A stretch of DNA of 64,000 nt from Streptomyces sp. P3 (lineage in GTDB: Bacteria > Actinomycetota > Actinomycetes > Streptomycetales > Streptomycetaceae), in NCBI GenBank assembly GCA_016893485.2, contig JAFEKX020000001.1:1736001-1800000 (forward strand), read 5' to 3'. Position numbers and translations under genes: made by a program. The notes below the pieces were generated by a model. The model was not told the DNA's origin and searched no databases. It saw only the letters and a list, made by a program, of their open reading frames with translations. Below, one piece after another: positions 26,857 through 36,426 of this stretch. Positions within the stretch are counted from its first letter, which is position 1. Every line of letters begins with the position of its first letter.

Positions 26857-27351
26857 ATGACGGAATCTGTCGTACTGGATCCGGTTGACCTCCACCTCCT
26901 GCGGTTGCTGCAGAACGACGCCCGGGCGACCTATCGCGAGCTCGCGGCGGAGGTCGGGGTCGCGCCGTCGACGTGTCTCGACCGGGTGGCGCGGCTGCGC
27001 CGGGCCGGGGTCATCCTCGGGCATCAACTGCGCGTCGATCCGGCGAAGTTGGGACGCGGACTCGAGGCGCTGCTGTCGGTGCAGGTCCGGCCGCACCGGC
27101 GGGAGCTGGTCGGGCCGTTCGTGGAGCGGATCCGGGCCCTGCCCGAGTCGCGGACCGTGTTCCATCTGACCGGGCCCGACGACTACGTCGTCCATGTGGC
27201 CGTCGCGGACATGACGGACCTGCAACGGCTGGTCCTCGACGAGTTCACGTCACAACGCGAGGTGGCGCGGGTGGAGACCCGGTTGATCTTCCAGCAGTGG
27301 GACTGCGGACCCCTGCTGCCGCTTGCCACGCCCACAGCTGAATCGGGGTGA
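26857..27351 (+). CDS. Lrp/AsnC family regulator
   Basis: An intact 164-residue regulator. An N-terminal helix-turn-helix ('DLHLLRLLQNDARATYRELA', 'VAPSTCLDRVARLRRAGVI') is followed by a RAM/ACT-like ligand-binding domain ('VFHLTGPDDYVVHVAVADMT'). It is divergent from the trans-sulfuration enzyme with 60 bp between the starts, so it very likely controls that gene in response to an amino acid (methionine or cysteine would fit). The ATG at 26857 is about 12 nt downstream of a GTGTAGCGT element that could be the -10 of a near-leaderless transcript. Confidence 0.92.
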   Translation: MTESVVLDPVDLHLLRLLQNDARATYRELAAEVGVAPSTCLDRVARLRRAGVILGHQLRVDPAKLGRGLEALLSVQVRPHRRELVGPFVERIRALPESRTVFHLTGPDDYVVHVAVADMTDLQRLVLDEFTSQREVARVETRLIFQQWDCGPLLPLATPTAESG

Positions 27352-27384
27352 CGAGGACAAGTTCCGCGTATGAGGATGGTCCCC

Positions 27385-29074
27385 ATGTCGCAGACCAACA
27401 CTCCGCTGCCCCGGCAGGTCGCCGATGCCTACGTCGACGCCCTCATCGCCCTCGACCCGGTCACCGGTACGTATCTCGGCGTGAAGGAGAGTTCGAGCCG
27501 CCTGGCCGACCTCTCCCCGCAGGTCAGGAACGACTCGCGGAGCTTCAGCGGGCGACCCTCGCGAAGCTCGACGAGGCCGAGCGCCTACCCGGCGCGGACA
27601 GTGACAGCGAGCGCCGGTGCGCGCGCCTGCTGCGCGAGCGGCTCAGCGCCGAACTCGCCGTGCACGACGCCGAGGAGAGCCTGCGCGCGGTCGGCAACAT
27701 GTCCACCCCGGCGCACTCGGTGCGCGAGGTGTTCACGCTGACACCGGCGGACACCGACGAGGACTGGGCGGCGATCGCCGAGCGGCTGCGCGCGGTGCCG
27801 ACCGCGCTCGCGGGGTACCGCGAGTCCCTCCAACTGGGCCTGGACCGCAAGCTGTTCGCGGGCCCGCGCCCGACCGCCACGTTCATCGAGCAGCTCACCG
27901 AATGGTCGGACACGGACGGCCGGGGACGCGGCTGGTTCGAGGACTTCGCGTCGGCGGGCCCCGTGGCGCTCCGCCCCGAACTGGACGAGGCCGCCCGCAC
28001 GGCGACCGCGGCCCTGGTGGAGCTGCGCGACTGGATGCGCGACGTGTACGCGCCGGCCATCGAAGGCGCCCCGAACACGGTGGGCCGCGAGCGGTACGCG
28101 CGCTGGTCGCGCTACTTCAACGGTACGGACCTCGACCTCGACGAGGCGTACGCGTACGGCTGGTCCGAGTACCACCGGCTGCTCGCCGAGATGAAGCAGG
28201 AGGCCGAGAAGATCCTGCCCGGCGCCGAGACCCCGTGGGTGGCGCTCGCGCACCTCGACGAGCACGGCCGGCACATCGAGGTGTCGAAGAGGTCCGCGTC
28301 TGGCTGCAGGGCCTGATGGACAAGGCGATCGAGAACCTGGACGGCACACACTTCGAACTCGCCGAGCGGGTACGGAAGGTGGAGTCCTGCATCGCGCCTC
28401 CGGGAAGCGCGGCGGCGCCGTACTACACCTCCCCCTCGGAGGACTTCTCGCGTCCGGGCCGCACCTGGCTGCCGACGATGGGGCAGACCCGTTTCCCGGT
28501 CTACGACCTCGTCTCGACCTGGTATCACGAGGGCGTCCCCGGCCATCACCTCCAGCTCGCCCAGTGGACGCACGTCGCCGGGAACCTGTCCCGCTACCAG
28601 GCCTCGGTGGGCCAGGTCAGCGCCAACGCGGAGGGCTGGGCGCTCTACGCGGAGCGGCTGATGGACGAGCTGGGCTTCCTGGAGGACGCCGAGCAGCGGA
28701 TCGGCTATCTCGACGCGCAGATGATGCGGGCCGCCCGGGTCATCGTCGACATCGGCATGCACCTGGAGCTGGAGATCCCGGCGGAGTCGCCGTTCCACCC
28801 CGGTGAGCGGTGGACGCCGGAGCTGGCCGAGGAGTTCTTCGGCGCGCACAGCAGCCGCCCGGCGGACTTCGTGGAGAGCGAACTGACCCGCTACCTCACA
28901 ATCCCGGGCCAGGCCATCGGCTACAAGCTCGGCGAGCGGGCCTGGCTGCTGGGCCGCGAGAACGCACGGCGGCGCCACGGCGACACCTTCGATCTGAAGG
29001 CCTGGCACATGGCCGCGTTGTCGCAGGGTTCGCTGGGGCTGGACGACCTGGTGGACGAGTTGTCCCAGCTCTGA
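27385..29074 (+). CDS. DUF885 family protein, putative zinc metallopeptidase (two frameshifts)
   Basis: About 563 residues of mainly helical sequence. The zinc motif is 'WYHEGVPGHHLQLAQW' (HExxPGHH, the DUF885 form of HExxH), and the downstream Glu is in 'NAEGWALYAERLMDELGFL'. 'PGQAIGYKLGERAW' near the end is also typical. Frames join at about 27520 and 28290, each one base short. I prefer the ATG at 27385 ('MSQTNTPLPRQVADAYVDAL') over 27370. No signal peptide is visible, so it is probably cytoplasmic. DUF885 proteins are related to M3/M32-type peptidases; the substrate is unknown. Confidence 0.87.
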
Positions 29075-29089
29075 CCCAAGGCGTGACAT

Positions 29090-29130
29090 GCAGGCGGCCG
29101 GGTCCTGGAGTTGGGGACCCGGCCGCCTGC
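29090..29130 (+). terminator. Terminator after the DUF885 gene
   Basis: A perfect 16-bp stem (GCAGGCGGCCGGGTCC / GGACCCGGCCGCCTGC) with a 9-base loop lies 15 bases beyond the DUF885 stop. It is one of the strongest hairpins in the window. Confidence 0.88.
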
Positions 29131-29290
29131 AACTCCACACACCACGGGGTCAGTTCAGGCGCGGGACACACTCAACTCCGCACGCCACTGACTCAGTTCG
29201 GACCCTGGACGCCCTCAACTCCCCGCGCCACCTGGCCCGCTCGGGACCTGCCCCGACGCCATGCCCCCACCCCACCGGGTCAGTTGGAAA
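29130..29290. repeat. 43-bp imperfect tandem repeat
   Basis: CAACTCC words begin at 29130, 29173 and 29216, exactly 43 bp apart. A second landmark, CCAC followed by (G/T)CAGTT, recurs near 29142, 29185, 29229 and 29272 with the same period. Roughly three and a half units fill the gap between the DUF885 terminator and the end of the convergent Imm21 gene. I see no gene in it. Confidence 0.6.
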
Positions 29291-29797
29291 GCCTCCGCAG
29301 CTGAACAAGCCCGAGCCACGTCTCCGGCCCCGGCTGCGCCTGCCCCGCGCGCACCGCGTACCGCCCCGGTTCCAGGTCGACCTTCAGATGCTCCGTGCCC
29401 TCCGACTCCCGCCCCGGCCACGCCGAGTCGAAGAGGACGACAGGGCCGGGTACGTCCCACTGCACCTCGGGCTCCCACATCGCCCCGGCGAGCGCGGCGG
29501 GCACGCCGGCCAGCACCTCGTCCTCGGAGCTCGCCGCACGCCACCGTACGAACGTGCCATGTTCCGGCAGGAAGGCGGTCGACGCGGGATCGTCGCCGAG
29601 GACCAGGGCCGCGCTGTCCCCACGGGCAGCAGCCCGGCGTACCCGCCGACCTCGCACGCCCGGTCGTAGTCCGAGGCGAGTTCGTCGCCGTCGGCTCCCG
29701 TCCAGAACGGCAGCACCGTCTCCGGCACCGCTATGAGCGGCCCGCCGCCCGACTCCACCCACTGCACCGCCGTTCCCGGCTCCGCGTATCGCGCCAT
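29280..29797 (-). CDS. Imm21-family immunity protein (one frameshift)
   Basis: About 172 residues matching the Imm21 family (immunity proteins of polymorphic toxin systems). 'TAVQWVESGGGPLIAVPETV' begins the fold, then 'SDYDRACEVGGYAGLLPVG', 'ALVLGDDPASTAFLPEHGTF' and a C-terminal 'EHLKVDLEPGRYAVRAG'. One base is lost at about 29620, where the run after 'LLPVG' is one G short. No toxin gene is next to it, so it is an orphan; orphan immunity genes protect against toxins from related strains. The family assignment is from memory of its consensus. Confidence 0.75.
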
Positions 29798-29913
29798 GGG
29801 CAGAACCTACACGCACAGCGATCCCACATGTTCGGAGCCGGAGAACTCGCGCGACGGCGACCACACCACGAACTCGCCTTCCAGCGACGCGAGTTGAGAG
29901 CATCGCGCAGAAT

Positions 29914-30402
29914 TCAGCAGCCGCAGTCACCCGCGTCCACGGGTGCCGTCAACGCATCGACCGCACCCCTCTCACGACCTTCCCACGTCTCGAACTCGAA
30001 GCCCTCACGCACCCAGTACTCGAACCCGCCGAGCATCTCCTTGACCTGGTAGCCGAGTTGGGCCAGCGCGAGGGCGGCCCGGGCCGCGCCGTTGCAGCCC
30101 GGACCCCAGCAATACGTCACGACCGGCACGGACTTGTCGAGAAGGCCCTCGGCCTGCTCGGCGATGAGCGCGGTGGGCAGATGGACCGCCCCGGGGACAT
30201 GCCCCTGCTCCCAGGACGCGGTGGACCGCGAGTCCAGGACGACGAAACCGGGGAAGCCGGGATCCCCGCCGGCCGCGAGCGCGGCGGCCACGTCGGAGAC
30301 GTCGGCGTGGAAGGCGAGGCTCGCCCGGAAGTGGGCGGCCGCTTCGGCGGGCGAGGCGGGGGCGACCCGCAGGACGGGGTTGACGGTCGTGGCACTGCTC
30401 AT
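29914..30402 (-). CDS. Rhodanese-like sulfurtransferase
   Basis: An intact single-domain rhodanese of 162 residues. 'GFVVLDSRSTASWEQGHVPG' forms the N-terminal half. The active-site loop is in 'VVTYCWGPGCNGAARAALAL', with Cys residues at the start and in the middle of the loop; the second (C-N-G-A) is probably the persulfide Cys. The C-terminus ends in 'DAGDCGC', a Cys pair that could take part in sulfur relay. It is divergent from an Lrp/AsnC regulator (gap 178 bp), suggesting control by sulfur amino acids. In relatives it often accompanies cysteine dioxygenase, which is not present here. Confidence 0.9.
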   Translation of the reverse strand: MSSATTVNPVLRVAPASPAEAAAHFRASLAFHADVSDVAAALAAGGDPGFPGFVVLDSRSTASWEQGHVPGAVHLPTALIAEQAEGLLDKSVPVVTYCWGPGCNGAARAALALAQLGYQVKEMLGGFEYWVREGFEFETWEGRERGAVDALTAPVDAGDCGC

Positions 30403-30580
30403 GGTCCGGCCTTTCAGAGAGGTGTCTCCATCGAGGTGTCGCCGCCCCGGTCTCTCTCCCGGGGTGTTTCCACCGACGTGTCCCTACGGCCGAAAATCTA
30501 CGGCCGCCGACCATCCCACTGAAGGGACGATCCCCGCCGTCCCCTTGATCGGCCGGGGATTCCCCTGCTATTCCTCGGAC
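30403..30580. promoter_or_regulatory. Divergent promoter region between rhodanese and Lrp genes
   Basis: Contains repeated GAGGTGTC words (about 30419 and 30434) and related GGGTGT/GACGTGTC words. A direct repeat CTACGGCCG occurs twice around the AT-rich AAAAT (about 30484-30507), and a CCCCGGCCGATC-like dyad lies near 30545. These are plausible Lrp-type sites, but no clear consensus can be assigned. Confidence 0.35.
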
Positions 30581-31035
30581 ATGACCGTGCAATCCACTAC
30601 TCCCCGGACGCCACCGACTGGCGCATCCTCGACGTCCTCCAGCGGGACGGCCGGGCCAGTTTCGCCGAGCTGGCCCGGGCCGTCTCGATGTCCGCGAGCG
30701 CGGTGACCGAGCGGGTGCGGCGGCTGGAGGAGGCCGGGGTGATCGAGGGGTACGCGGCGGTCGTGGACCCGGAGCGCCTCGGTCTGCCGATCCTGGCGTT
30801 CGTGCGGCTGCGCTACCCGAACGGCAACTACAAGCCCTTCCACGACCTGGTCGCGGTGACGCCGGAGATCCTGGAGGCACACCACATCACGGGCGACGAC
30901 TGCTTCATGATCAAGGTCGCGGCCCGCTCGATGCGCCACCTGGAGGAGGTCTCCGGCAAGATCGGCGCCCTCGGATCGGTCACCACGAGCGTCGTCTACT
31001 CCTCACCGCTCCCCCGCCGCCCACTGGGCCACTGA
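30581..31035 (+). CDS. Lrp/AsnC family regulator, second copy (one frameshift)
   Basis: About 151 residues after repair. Helix-turn-helix 'WRILDVLQRDGRASFAELAR' with recognition helix 'SMSASAVTERVRRLEEAGVI', then the effector domain 'LEAHHITGDDCFMIKVAARS'. The ATG at 30581 reads 'MTVQST', and one base missing at about 30596 joins it to 'YSPDATDWRIL'. It is divergent from the rhodanese gene, its probable target. It shares only family-level similarity with the Lrp protein at 26857, so it is not a recent duplicate. Confidence 0.88.
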
Positions 31036-31064
31036 CCCCGAGGACCGCGCCGACCCCGAAACCG

Positions 31065-34054
31065 TCACTGCCCCCGCTGCCGTACGGCCGACCCGTCCCG
31101 CCCCTTCACGACCTCCAGCTGCGCGTGGATACGGCGGCGCAGATCGGCGACATGGCTGACGATGCCGACGCTGCGGTCCCGCTCGCGCAGGGAGTCGAGG
31201 ACGTCCAGGACCTCGTCCAGGGTCTGCTCGTCGAGGCTGCCGAAGCCCTCGTCGATGAAGAGGGTGTCGAGCCGGACCCCGCCGGCCTCGTCGGTGACGA
31301 CGTCCGCGAGCCCGAGCGCGAGGGCGAGCGACGCGAAGAACGTCTCCCCGCCGGACAGCGTCGCCGTGTCCCGCTCCCGCCCGGTCCACGCGTCGACGAC
31401 ATGCAGCCCGAGTCCGCTACGGCCGCGCCCGGCCCGGTCGTCCGAGTGGACGAGGGTGTAGCGCCGGACGACATGCGCCGCAGCCGTACGGTCGCGGCGG
31501 CGGCCACCTGTTCCAGGCGGGCGGCGAGGACGTACGACTCCAGGCGCATCCGGCGTTCGTTGTCGGCCGAGGTGCCGGCGGTGAGGGCGGCGAGGCGGGC
31601 CACCCGGTCGTACTCCTCGCGCAGCGGGGCGAGTTGGCGTGCCCCGGCGGCGGCGCGGGCGGAGAGCCGGTCGAGTTCGGCACAGCGCCGGTCGGCCGCG
31701 TCGCACGCGGAGGCCGCGGCCCGGGTCCGCCGCACGGCGGCCGTCGCGGCACGCTCCGCCACGTCCGGTTCGGCGGGCGGCAGTTGCGCTGCCGCCGCCG
31801 TGTCGGCCTCCGCGAGCACGGCGCGTACGGCGGCTTCCTCCGACTGCCAGGCGTCCAGGCGCCGTTGGAGTTCGCGGTGGGCATTGTCGTCGAGGAGGGC
31901 GTCCCCGGCAGCCTGCGGGGTGTCGAACCCGGCGCGGAAGGCGGCGTCGGCGAGCCGCGCGTCGGCGTCCTTGAGGCGCTGCGCGGTGTCCTCGGCGATA
32001 CGGACGGCGTCGGCCGCGTCGGTGAGCAGCGCGGCCTGCCGCTCCAGCTGGGCGGCGCGCGCGGCCACACTGTCGGCGGTACCCCGGGACTGGGTCAACT
32101 CCCCTTCCAGGGAGGCCCGTTCGCGGTCGAGGGTGTCGCGCAGGGTCGTCCGGGAGGCGGCTCGGACGGCGGCCTGCTGCTGGATCCGGGTCCGCCGCTC
32201 GTGCTCCTGCTCGGCCCGGCGCAGCTCCTCGGTCGCGGGGTGCAGCCAGGAGGCGTCCCGACGGGCCTGCTCGTAGAGCCGCTCCAACTCCGCGACCTCG
32301 TCGGCGAGTTGATCGGTCGGCGTGTCACCGGCCTCGGCACTGGCGGCGGCGAGTGCTTCGCGTACGACGCCGAGACGGCGCTCGGCCTCGGTGCGCTGTT
32401 CCTCGGCGCGCTGGAGGGCGGTGAGGGCCTGTTCCTCCGCCGCGCGGTCGACGTGCCCGTCGGACTTGCGGGCGGGGGCGGGGTGTTCGGTGGCTCCGCA
32501 GACGGCGCAGGGGGCGCCGTCGGTGAGGTGGGCGGCGAGTTCGGCGGCGATGCCGTTGAGCCGCTGTTCCTTGAGGTCGAGCCAGTGGGTGCGGGCCCTG
32601 AGGGCGTGCTCGGTCGAGGCGAGCACCTGTCGGTGCGCGTCCTCCGTGTCTCCGGCGAACTGGTCCCGCTGCCGGGCCGCTCCGAGCCGCCGCTCGGTGG
32701 GCTCACGCCGTACGGCCAGTTGCTCGGCCCGGGTGGTGGCCTCCTGGGCCGACTCGATCCGTGCCTGAAGTTCCGCGCGGGTGGTGTCCCACTCGGCGAG
32801 CCAGGCCTCGGCCTCCTGCCGTACGTCCTCGTCGGCGCGCTCCTGGCGCTCCAACTCGGCGCGCTCCGTGCCGAGTTCGGTGAGGCGCTGTTCGGCGCGG
32901 CGGGCCGATTCCAGTCCGCCCAACTCCTCGGCGGCCCGGCGTGCGGCGGCGGCGAGTCCGGTGGTTCCGGCGCCCGCGAAGGTGTCCGGCAACAGGTCGA
33001 GCGCGCGCCTCGGCCCGGGCTGCCTGCCGGTGCTCGGCGTCGGCGGCCTCCCGCAGCTCCAGCGCGGGTGCCACCGCCTCGGCCTTCCGGGCCCGCTCCA
33101 TCCGCGCCTGGGCCTGCCGGTAGCCGTCGGCCCGCTCCTCCATGAGCGTGGCCCGCTCCCGCGCCTGTGCGAACCGCTGTTGCAGACGGGCCAGTTCGCG
33201 TACGTCGGCCAAGGCCCGGTCGGCGGCGGCCTGGGCGGACTCGGCGGCGGCCAACCCGCCCTGCGCGACGTCCAGTTGCTCGCGTGCGGTGCTGCGGGCG
33301 ACGGCCGCCGCGCCCAACACGGCGTCGGCGAGGCCGGGTTCGCCCGGGGCGAGGTCCGGCAGCTCCATGGCGTCACCGGCGGCCTGCTGCATGCGGTGCG
33401 CGTCGGCGAGCAACTCGGCGTCGCCCTCGCGGACTTGCGCCTCGGTGGCCCGGCGCCGCTCCGCGAGCCGCTTCTCGACCTCGGCGAAGCGGTGGGTGTC
33501 GAAGAGCCGGCCGAGCAGCTTGCCGCGGGCCTCGGCGTCGGAGCGCAGGAAGCGTGCGAACTCGCCCTGGGGCAGCAGCACGACCTGGCAGAACTGTTCC
33601 CTGCTCATGCCGAGCAGCTGGGTGATCTCCTCGCCGATCTCCTGGTGGGAGCGGCTGAGGTCCTTCCAGGCGCCTGCGCCCGCGTCGTACTCGCGCAGCC
33701 AGCTCTGTGCCTTGTCGCCGGGGTGCTGCCGGCGCCGCGCTTCTTGGGGCGGGCCCAGGGCGGTTGCCGGGTGAGTTCCAACCGCCGCCCGGCGACGGTG
33801 AGTTCGAGCCGAACCTCGGTGCGGGTGCCGACCTCGGCGTGGTCGCTGCGCAGGCCGAGACCCTGGCCGGACTGGCGGACGCCGGGCACCGAGCCGTAGA
33901 GCGCGTAGCAGACGGCGTCGAGGACGGAGGTCTTTCCGGCGCCGGTCGGGCCGTGGAGCAGGAACAGCCCGGCGGAGGACAGCTCGTCGAAGTCGACGGT
34001 CTGGAAGCCGCCGAAGGGCCCGAAGGCGGTGATGTCCAGCCGGTGCAGCCTCAT
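31065..34054 (-). CDS. sbcC: Exonuclease subunit SbcC, SMC-like ATPase (three frameshifts)
   Basis: A large Rad50-like ATPase (about 995 residues) that works with SbcD to cut DNA ends and hairpins. Walker A is in 'FLLHGPTGAGKTSVLDAVCY', the Q-loop region is 'VVLLPQGEFARFLRSDAEAR', then long coiled coils rich in Glu, Ala and Arg. A zinc hook CxxC lies in 'GAPCAVCGATEHPAPA' near the middle. The ABC signature is 'LSGGETFFASLALALGLADV' and Walker B is 'LDTLFIDEGFGSLDEQTLDE'. Frames join at about 33735, 33010 and 31455. Downstream of sbcD on the same strand, as usual, but with an unusually long 160-bp spacer. Confidence 0.95.
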
Positions 34055-34214
34055 CGGCGACCGCCCCCTTCTCCCGCTCGCCACGCGAAGCCGACAGCGC
34101 ACCGCACGTCCGCCTCGCCTCGCCGCCCGTCCACGACGCACCACACGTCCGCAACGCCTCGCCGTAGAGGCGCCACGCCTCGCCCCGCCTCCGCCGCACC
34201 CGACCGAACGACGC
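34055..34214. other. sbcD-sbcC spacer with short repeats
   Basis: No supported gene. The spacer has repeated CGCCTCGCC and CACGTCCGC words. In sbcD/sbcC pairs the genes usually overlap or nearly so; here the minus strand could code Arg/Glu/Ala-rich repeats (GEAxR, TCGA words), but no start or family supports this. Confidence 0.4.
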
Positions 34215-35377
34215 TCACGGCGTCACCTCCCGTACGACGGAGTCCGCGCGGACCGCGTCGAACGCCTCCTGGAGCACGGCCTGTTCGTCCTCGTCGGGTC
34301 CGGCGCCGCGCACATGGGCCACGAAGTCGTCGGCGATCTCCCGGTCGTCGCGGCCCGCGAGACGGCGGGCGTAGGACACGTCGGGGTCGTCGGGGACCGC
34401 TCGGGGTCGAAGACGAGGCTGAGCGTGTGCGGGAAGCGCTCGGCGAGGCGCGCCATGGGGTCGGCCGGGCGCACCGCGTCGGTGAGCGTCGCCTCGACCC
34501 ACGCCTCCTCGTGCCGGGCCAGCTCGGGGTCGTGGAGGAGGCCGTCCAACGTGCCCCGGATGCGGGCCAGTTCACGCGGGACCGGGCAGTCGAGGCGTTC
34601 GGCCGTGAGGCTGCCCTCCGCGTCCAGGTCGATCAGCCACATGGTCTTTCGGTGGTCGGCCTCGGAGAAGGAGTACGGGAGGGGCGAGCCCGAGTAGCGG
34701 ACGCGGCGGGTGATGGTCTGGGAGCCGTGCAGATGCCCGAGCGCCGCGTAGTCGACGCCGTCGAAGACCCCGGCCGGTACGGCGGCGACCCCGCCGACGG
34801 TGATGTCGCGCTCGCTGTCGCTGGCCTCGCCGCCGGTGACGAAGGCGTGCGCGAGGACCACGGAGCGGGTGCCGGGGGCGCGGGTGGCGAGGTCGGCACG
34901 GACGCGGTCCATGGCGGCGGCGAGCACGGCCTCGTGACCGGCCTTCTCGACCCCGAACTCGGCCTTGACCAGGGCGGGTTCGAGATACGGCAGACCGTAG
35001 AAGGCCACGTCGCCGTGCGCGTCCGGGATGATCACGGGTGTTCCGCAGGCGGACGGCTCGGTGCGGAGGTGGATCCCCGCGCGGTCGATCAGACCGGCGC
35101 CGACACCGAGACGGCGGGCGGAGTCGTGGTTCCCGGAGATCATCACCGTGGGCACGCCCAGGTCGGCGAGCTTGTGCAGGGTGTCGTCGAACAGCTCGAC
35201 CGCGGCGAGCGGCGGCACCGCCCGGTCGTACACGTCTCCCGACACCACCACCGCGTCCACGCCACGCTCGCGCACGGTGGCGACCAGGTGGCTCACGAAG
35301 TCGGCCTGGGCCCCGAGCATGTTCACGCGGTGGAAGGCCCGGCCCAGGTGCCAGTCGGAGGTGTGCAGCAGTCTCAT
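34215..35377 (-). CDS. sbcD: Exonuclease subunit SbcD (one frameshift)
   Basis: The Mre11-like nuclease partner of SbcC, about 387 residues. Metallophosphatase motifs: 'LLHTSDWHLGRAFH', 'AVVVSGDVYDRAVPP', 'VMISGNHDSARRLG', 'SVVLAHAFVTGG' and 'DYAALGHLHGSQ'. The C-terminal capping domain is present. One C is missing at about 34390-34400; the repaired end reads 'DVSYARRLAGRDDREIADDF' and stops at 34215. The ATG gives 'MRLLHTSDWHLG' with no extension. It forms an operon with sbcC downstream. It acts on DNA double-strand ends and palindromes. Confidence 0.95.
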
Positions 35378-35469
35378 CGGGCCACCACGCTAGCGCCTGT
35401 CGGCCCCTGGCCCACCATTGACCTCGGAGTTCCCACTCATCTAAGGCCTTATGGGCGGAAATAGCCGGA

Positions 35470-35660
35470 TCAGCGGGCAGCCGGACGATCGCCCCGGCGA
35501 CCTCGGCAGGGCCCCCGGGCCGTCCCACCCGGATCACCCGCGTCGCCTCGCCATAGGCCGCCTCCTCCACCTCGGGGCAGAACGGTCAGACGGCCCAGCA
35601 CTTCGGCTGCGCGGGCAACTCCAACCAGGCGTGGACATAGGCACCCTGACACACCGTCAC
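35470..35660 (-). CDS. Possible small gene with an in-frame TGA, unknown
   Basis: On the minus strand one frame is open and strongly G/C-biased at third positions from GTG 35660 ('VTVCQGAYVHAWLELPAQPK' then 'CWAV'). It meets TGA at 35588-35586, and the same frame continues with equal codon bias ('PFCPEVEEAAYGEATRVIRV', then 'AEVAGAIVRL') until about 35480. A base restored there would reach a TGA at 35472-35470. The codon bias on both sides argues that this is one gene of about 63 codons interrupted by TGA. No family recognised. Could be a real nonsense mutation, a sequence error or, less likely, recoding. Confidence 0.35.
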
Positions 35661-35676
35661 AACAAGCCCGCGCCGC

Positions 35677-36302
35677 TCACGCGTCCCCGTACGCCTCCCC
35701 GCCCAGCTCCAGCTCGGCCGTCCCCGCCGTGGCGTCGGCCAGCCAGCCCCGGAACGCGTCCACCTCGGCGTCCGGCAGGCCGATCTCGATGGTGACGGCC
35801 TCGCCGTAGCGGACGTCCCGTACCCGCGGCCGGTGGCGTGCAGGTCGTTCTGGATCTTGCCGGCGCGCTGGTGGTCGACGGTCAGCGTGGCGAGGCGGAA
35901 GCGGCGGCGGGTGAGCGTGCCGAGGGTGTCGAGGGCCTCGCCGACCGAGCCGCCGTAGGCACGGATGAGGCCGCCCGCGCCGAGCTTGACGCCGCCGTAG
36001 TAGCGGGTGACGACGGCGACGACGTACCGCATGTCGCGGCGCAGCAGCATCTGGAGCATGGGGACGCCCGCGGTGCCGCCGGGTTCGCCGTCGTCGCTCG
36101 CCTTCTGGATCGCGGCGTCGGCGCCGATGACGTAGGCGAAGCAGTTGTGGCTGGCGTCGGTGTGTTCCTTGCGGATGCGGGCAATGAAGTCCTGGGCCTC
36201 CTGTTCGGTGGCCGCCGGGGCGAGCGCGCACAGGAAGCGGGAGCGGTTGACCTCGGTCTCGTGCACGCCCGGGCGGGCCACTGTGCGGTACTCGTCCTGC
36301 AT
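35677..36302 (-). CDS. YigZ/IMPACT family protein (one frameshift)
   Basis: About 209 residues of the UPF0029/YigZ family, related to eukaryotic IMPACT. The N-terminal UPF0029 domain contains '[20 protein letters not shown]', '[20 protein letters not shown]', '[17 protein letters not shown]' and '[20 protein letters not shown]'. The C-terminal ferredoxin-like domain ends '[13 protein letters not shown]'. One base is missing at about 35830. The ATG at 36302 is the natural family start ('[20 protein letters not shown]'). The family is linked to translation control or ribosome-associated stress; the exact function is unknown. Confidence 0.92.
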
Positions 36303-36426
36303 CAGCCCAGCCTATGCGCAGGGTCAGGGGTCGCCCCGGTCCGGGTGCGGGTGACGATGTGGTGGATACTCGCTCCTCGTCGCCCGGGCACCGGGGAACG
36401 GTCGTTCGATCACAGGAGTACTCAGC

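Noticed and set aside
27370..27384. ATG at 27370 as DUF885 start
   Set aside because: The ATG at 27385 has a GAGGAT-type site and matches the family N-terminus; the extra five residues add nothing.
35586..35588. Selenocysteine codon at the in-frame TGA
   Set aside because: No convincing SECIS-like stem-loop directly downstream and no recognised selenoprotein family; error or nonsense is simpler.
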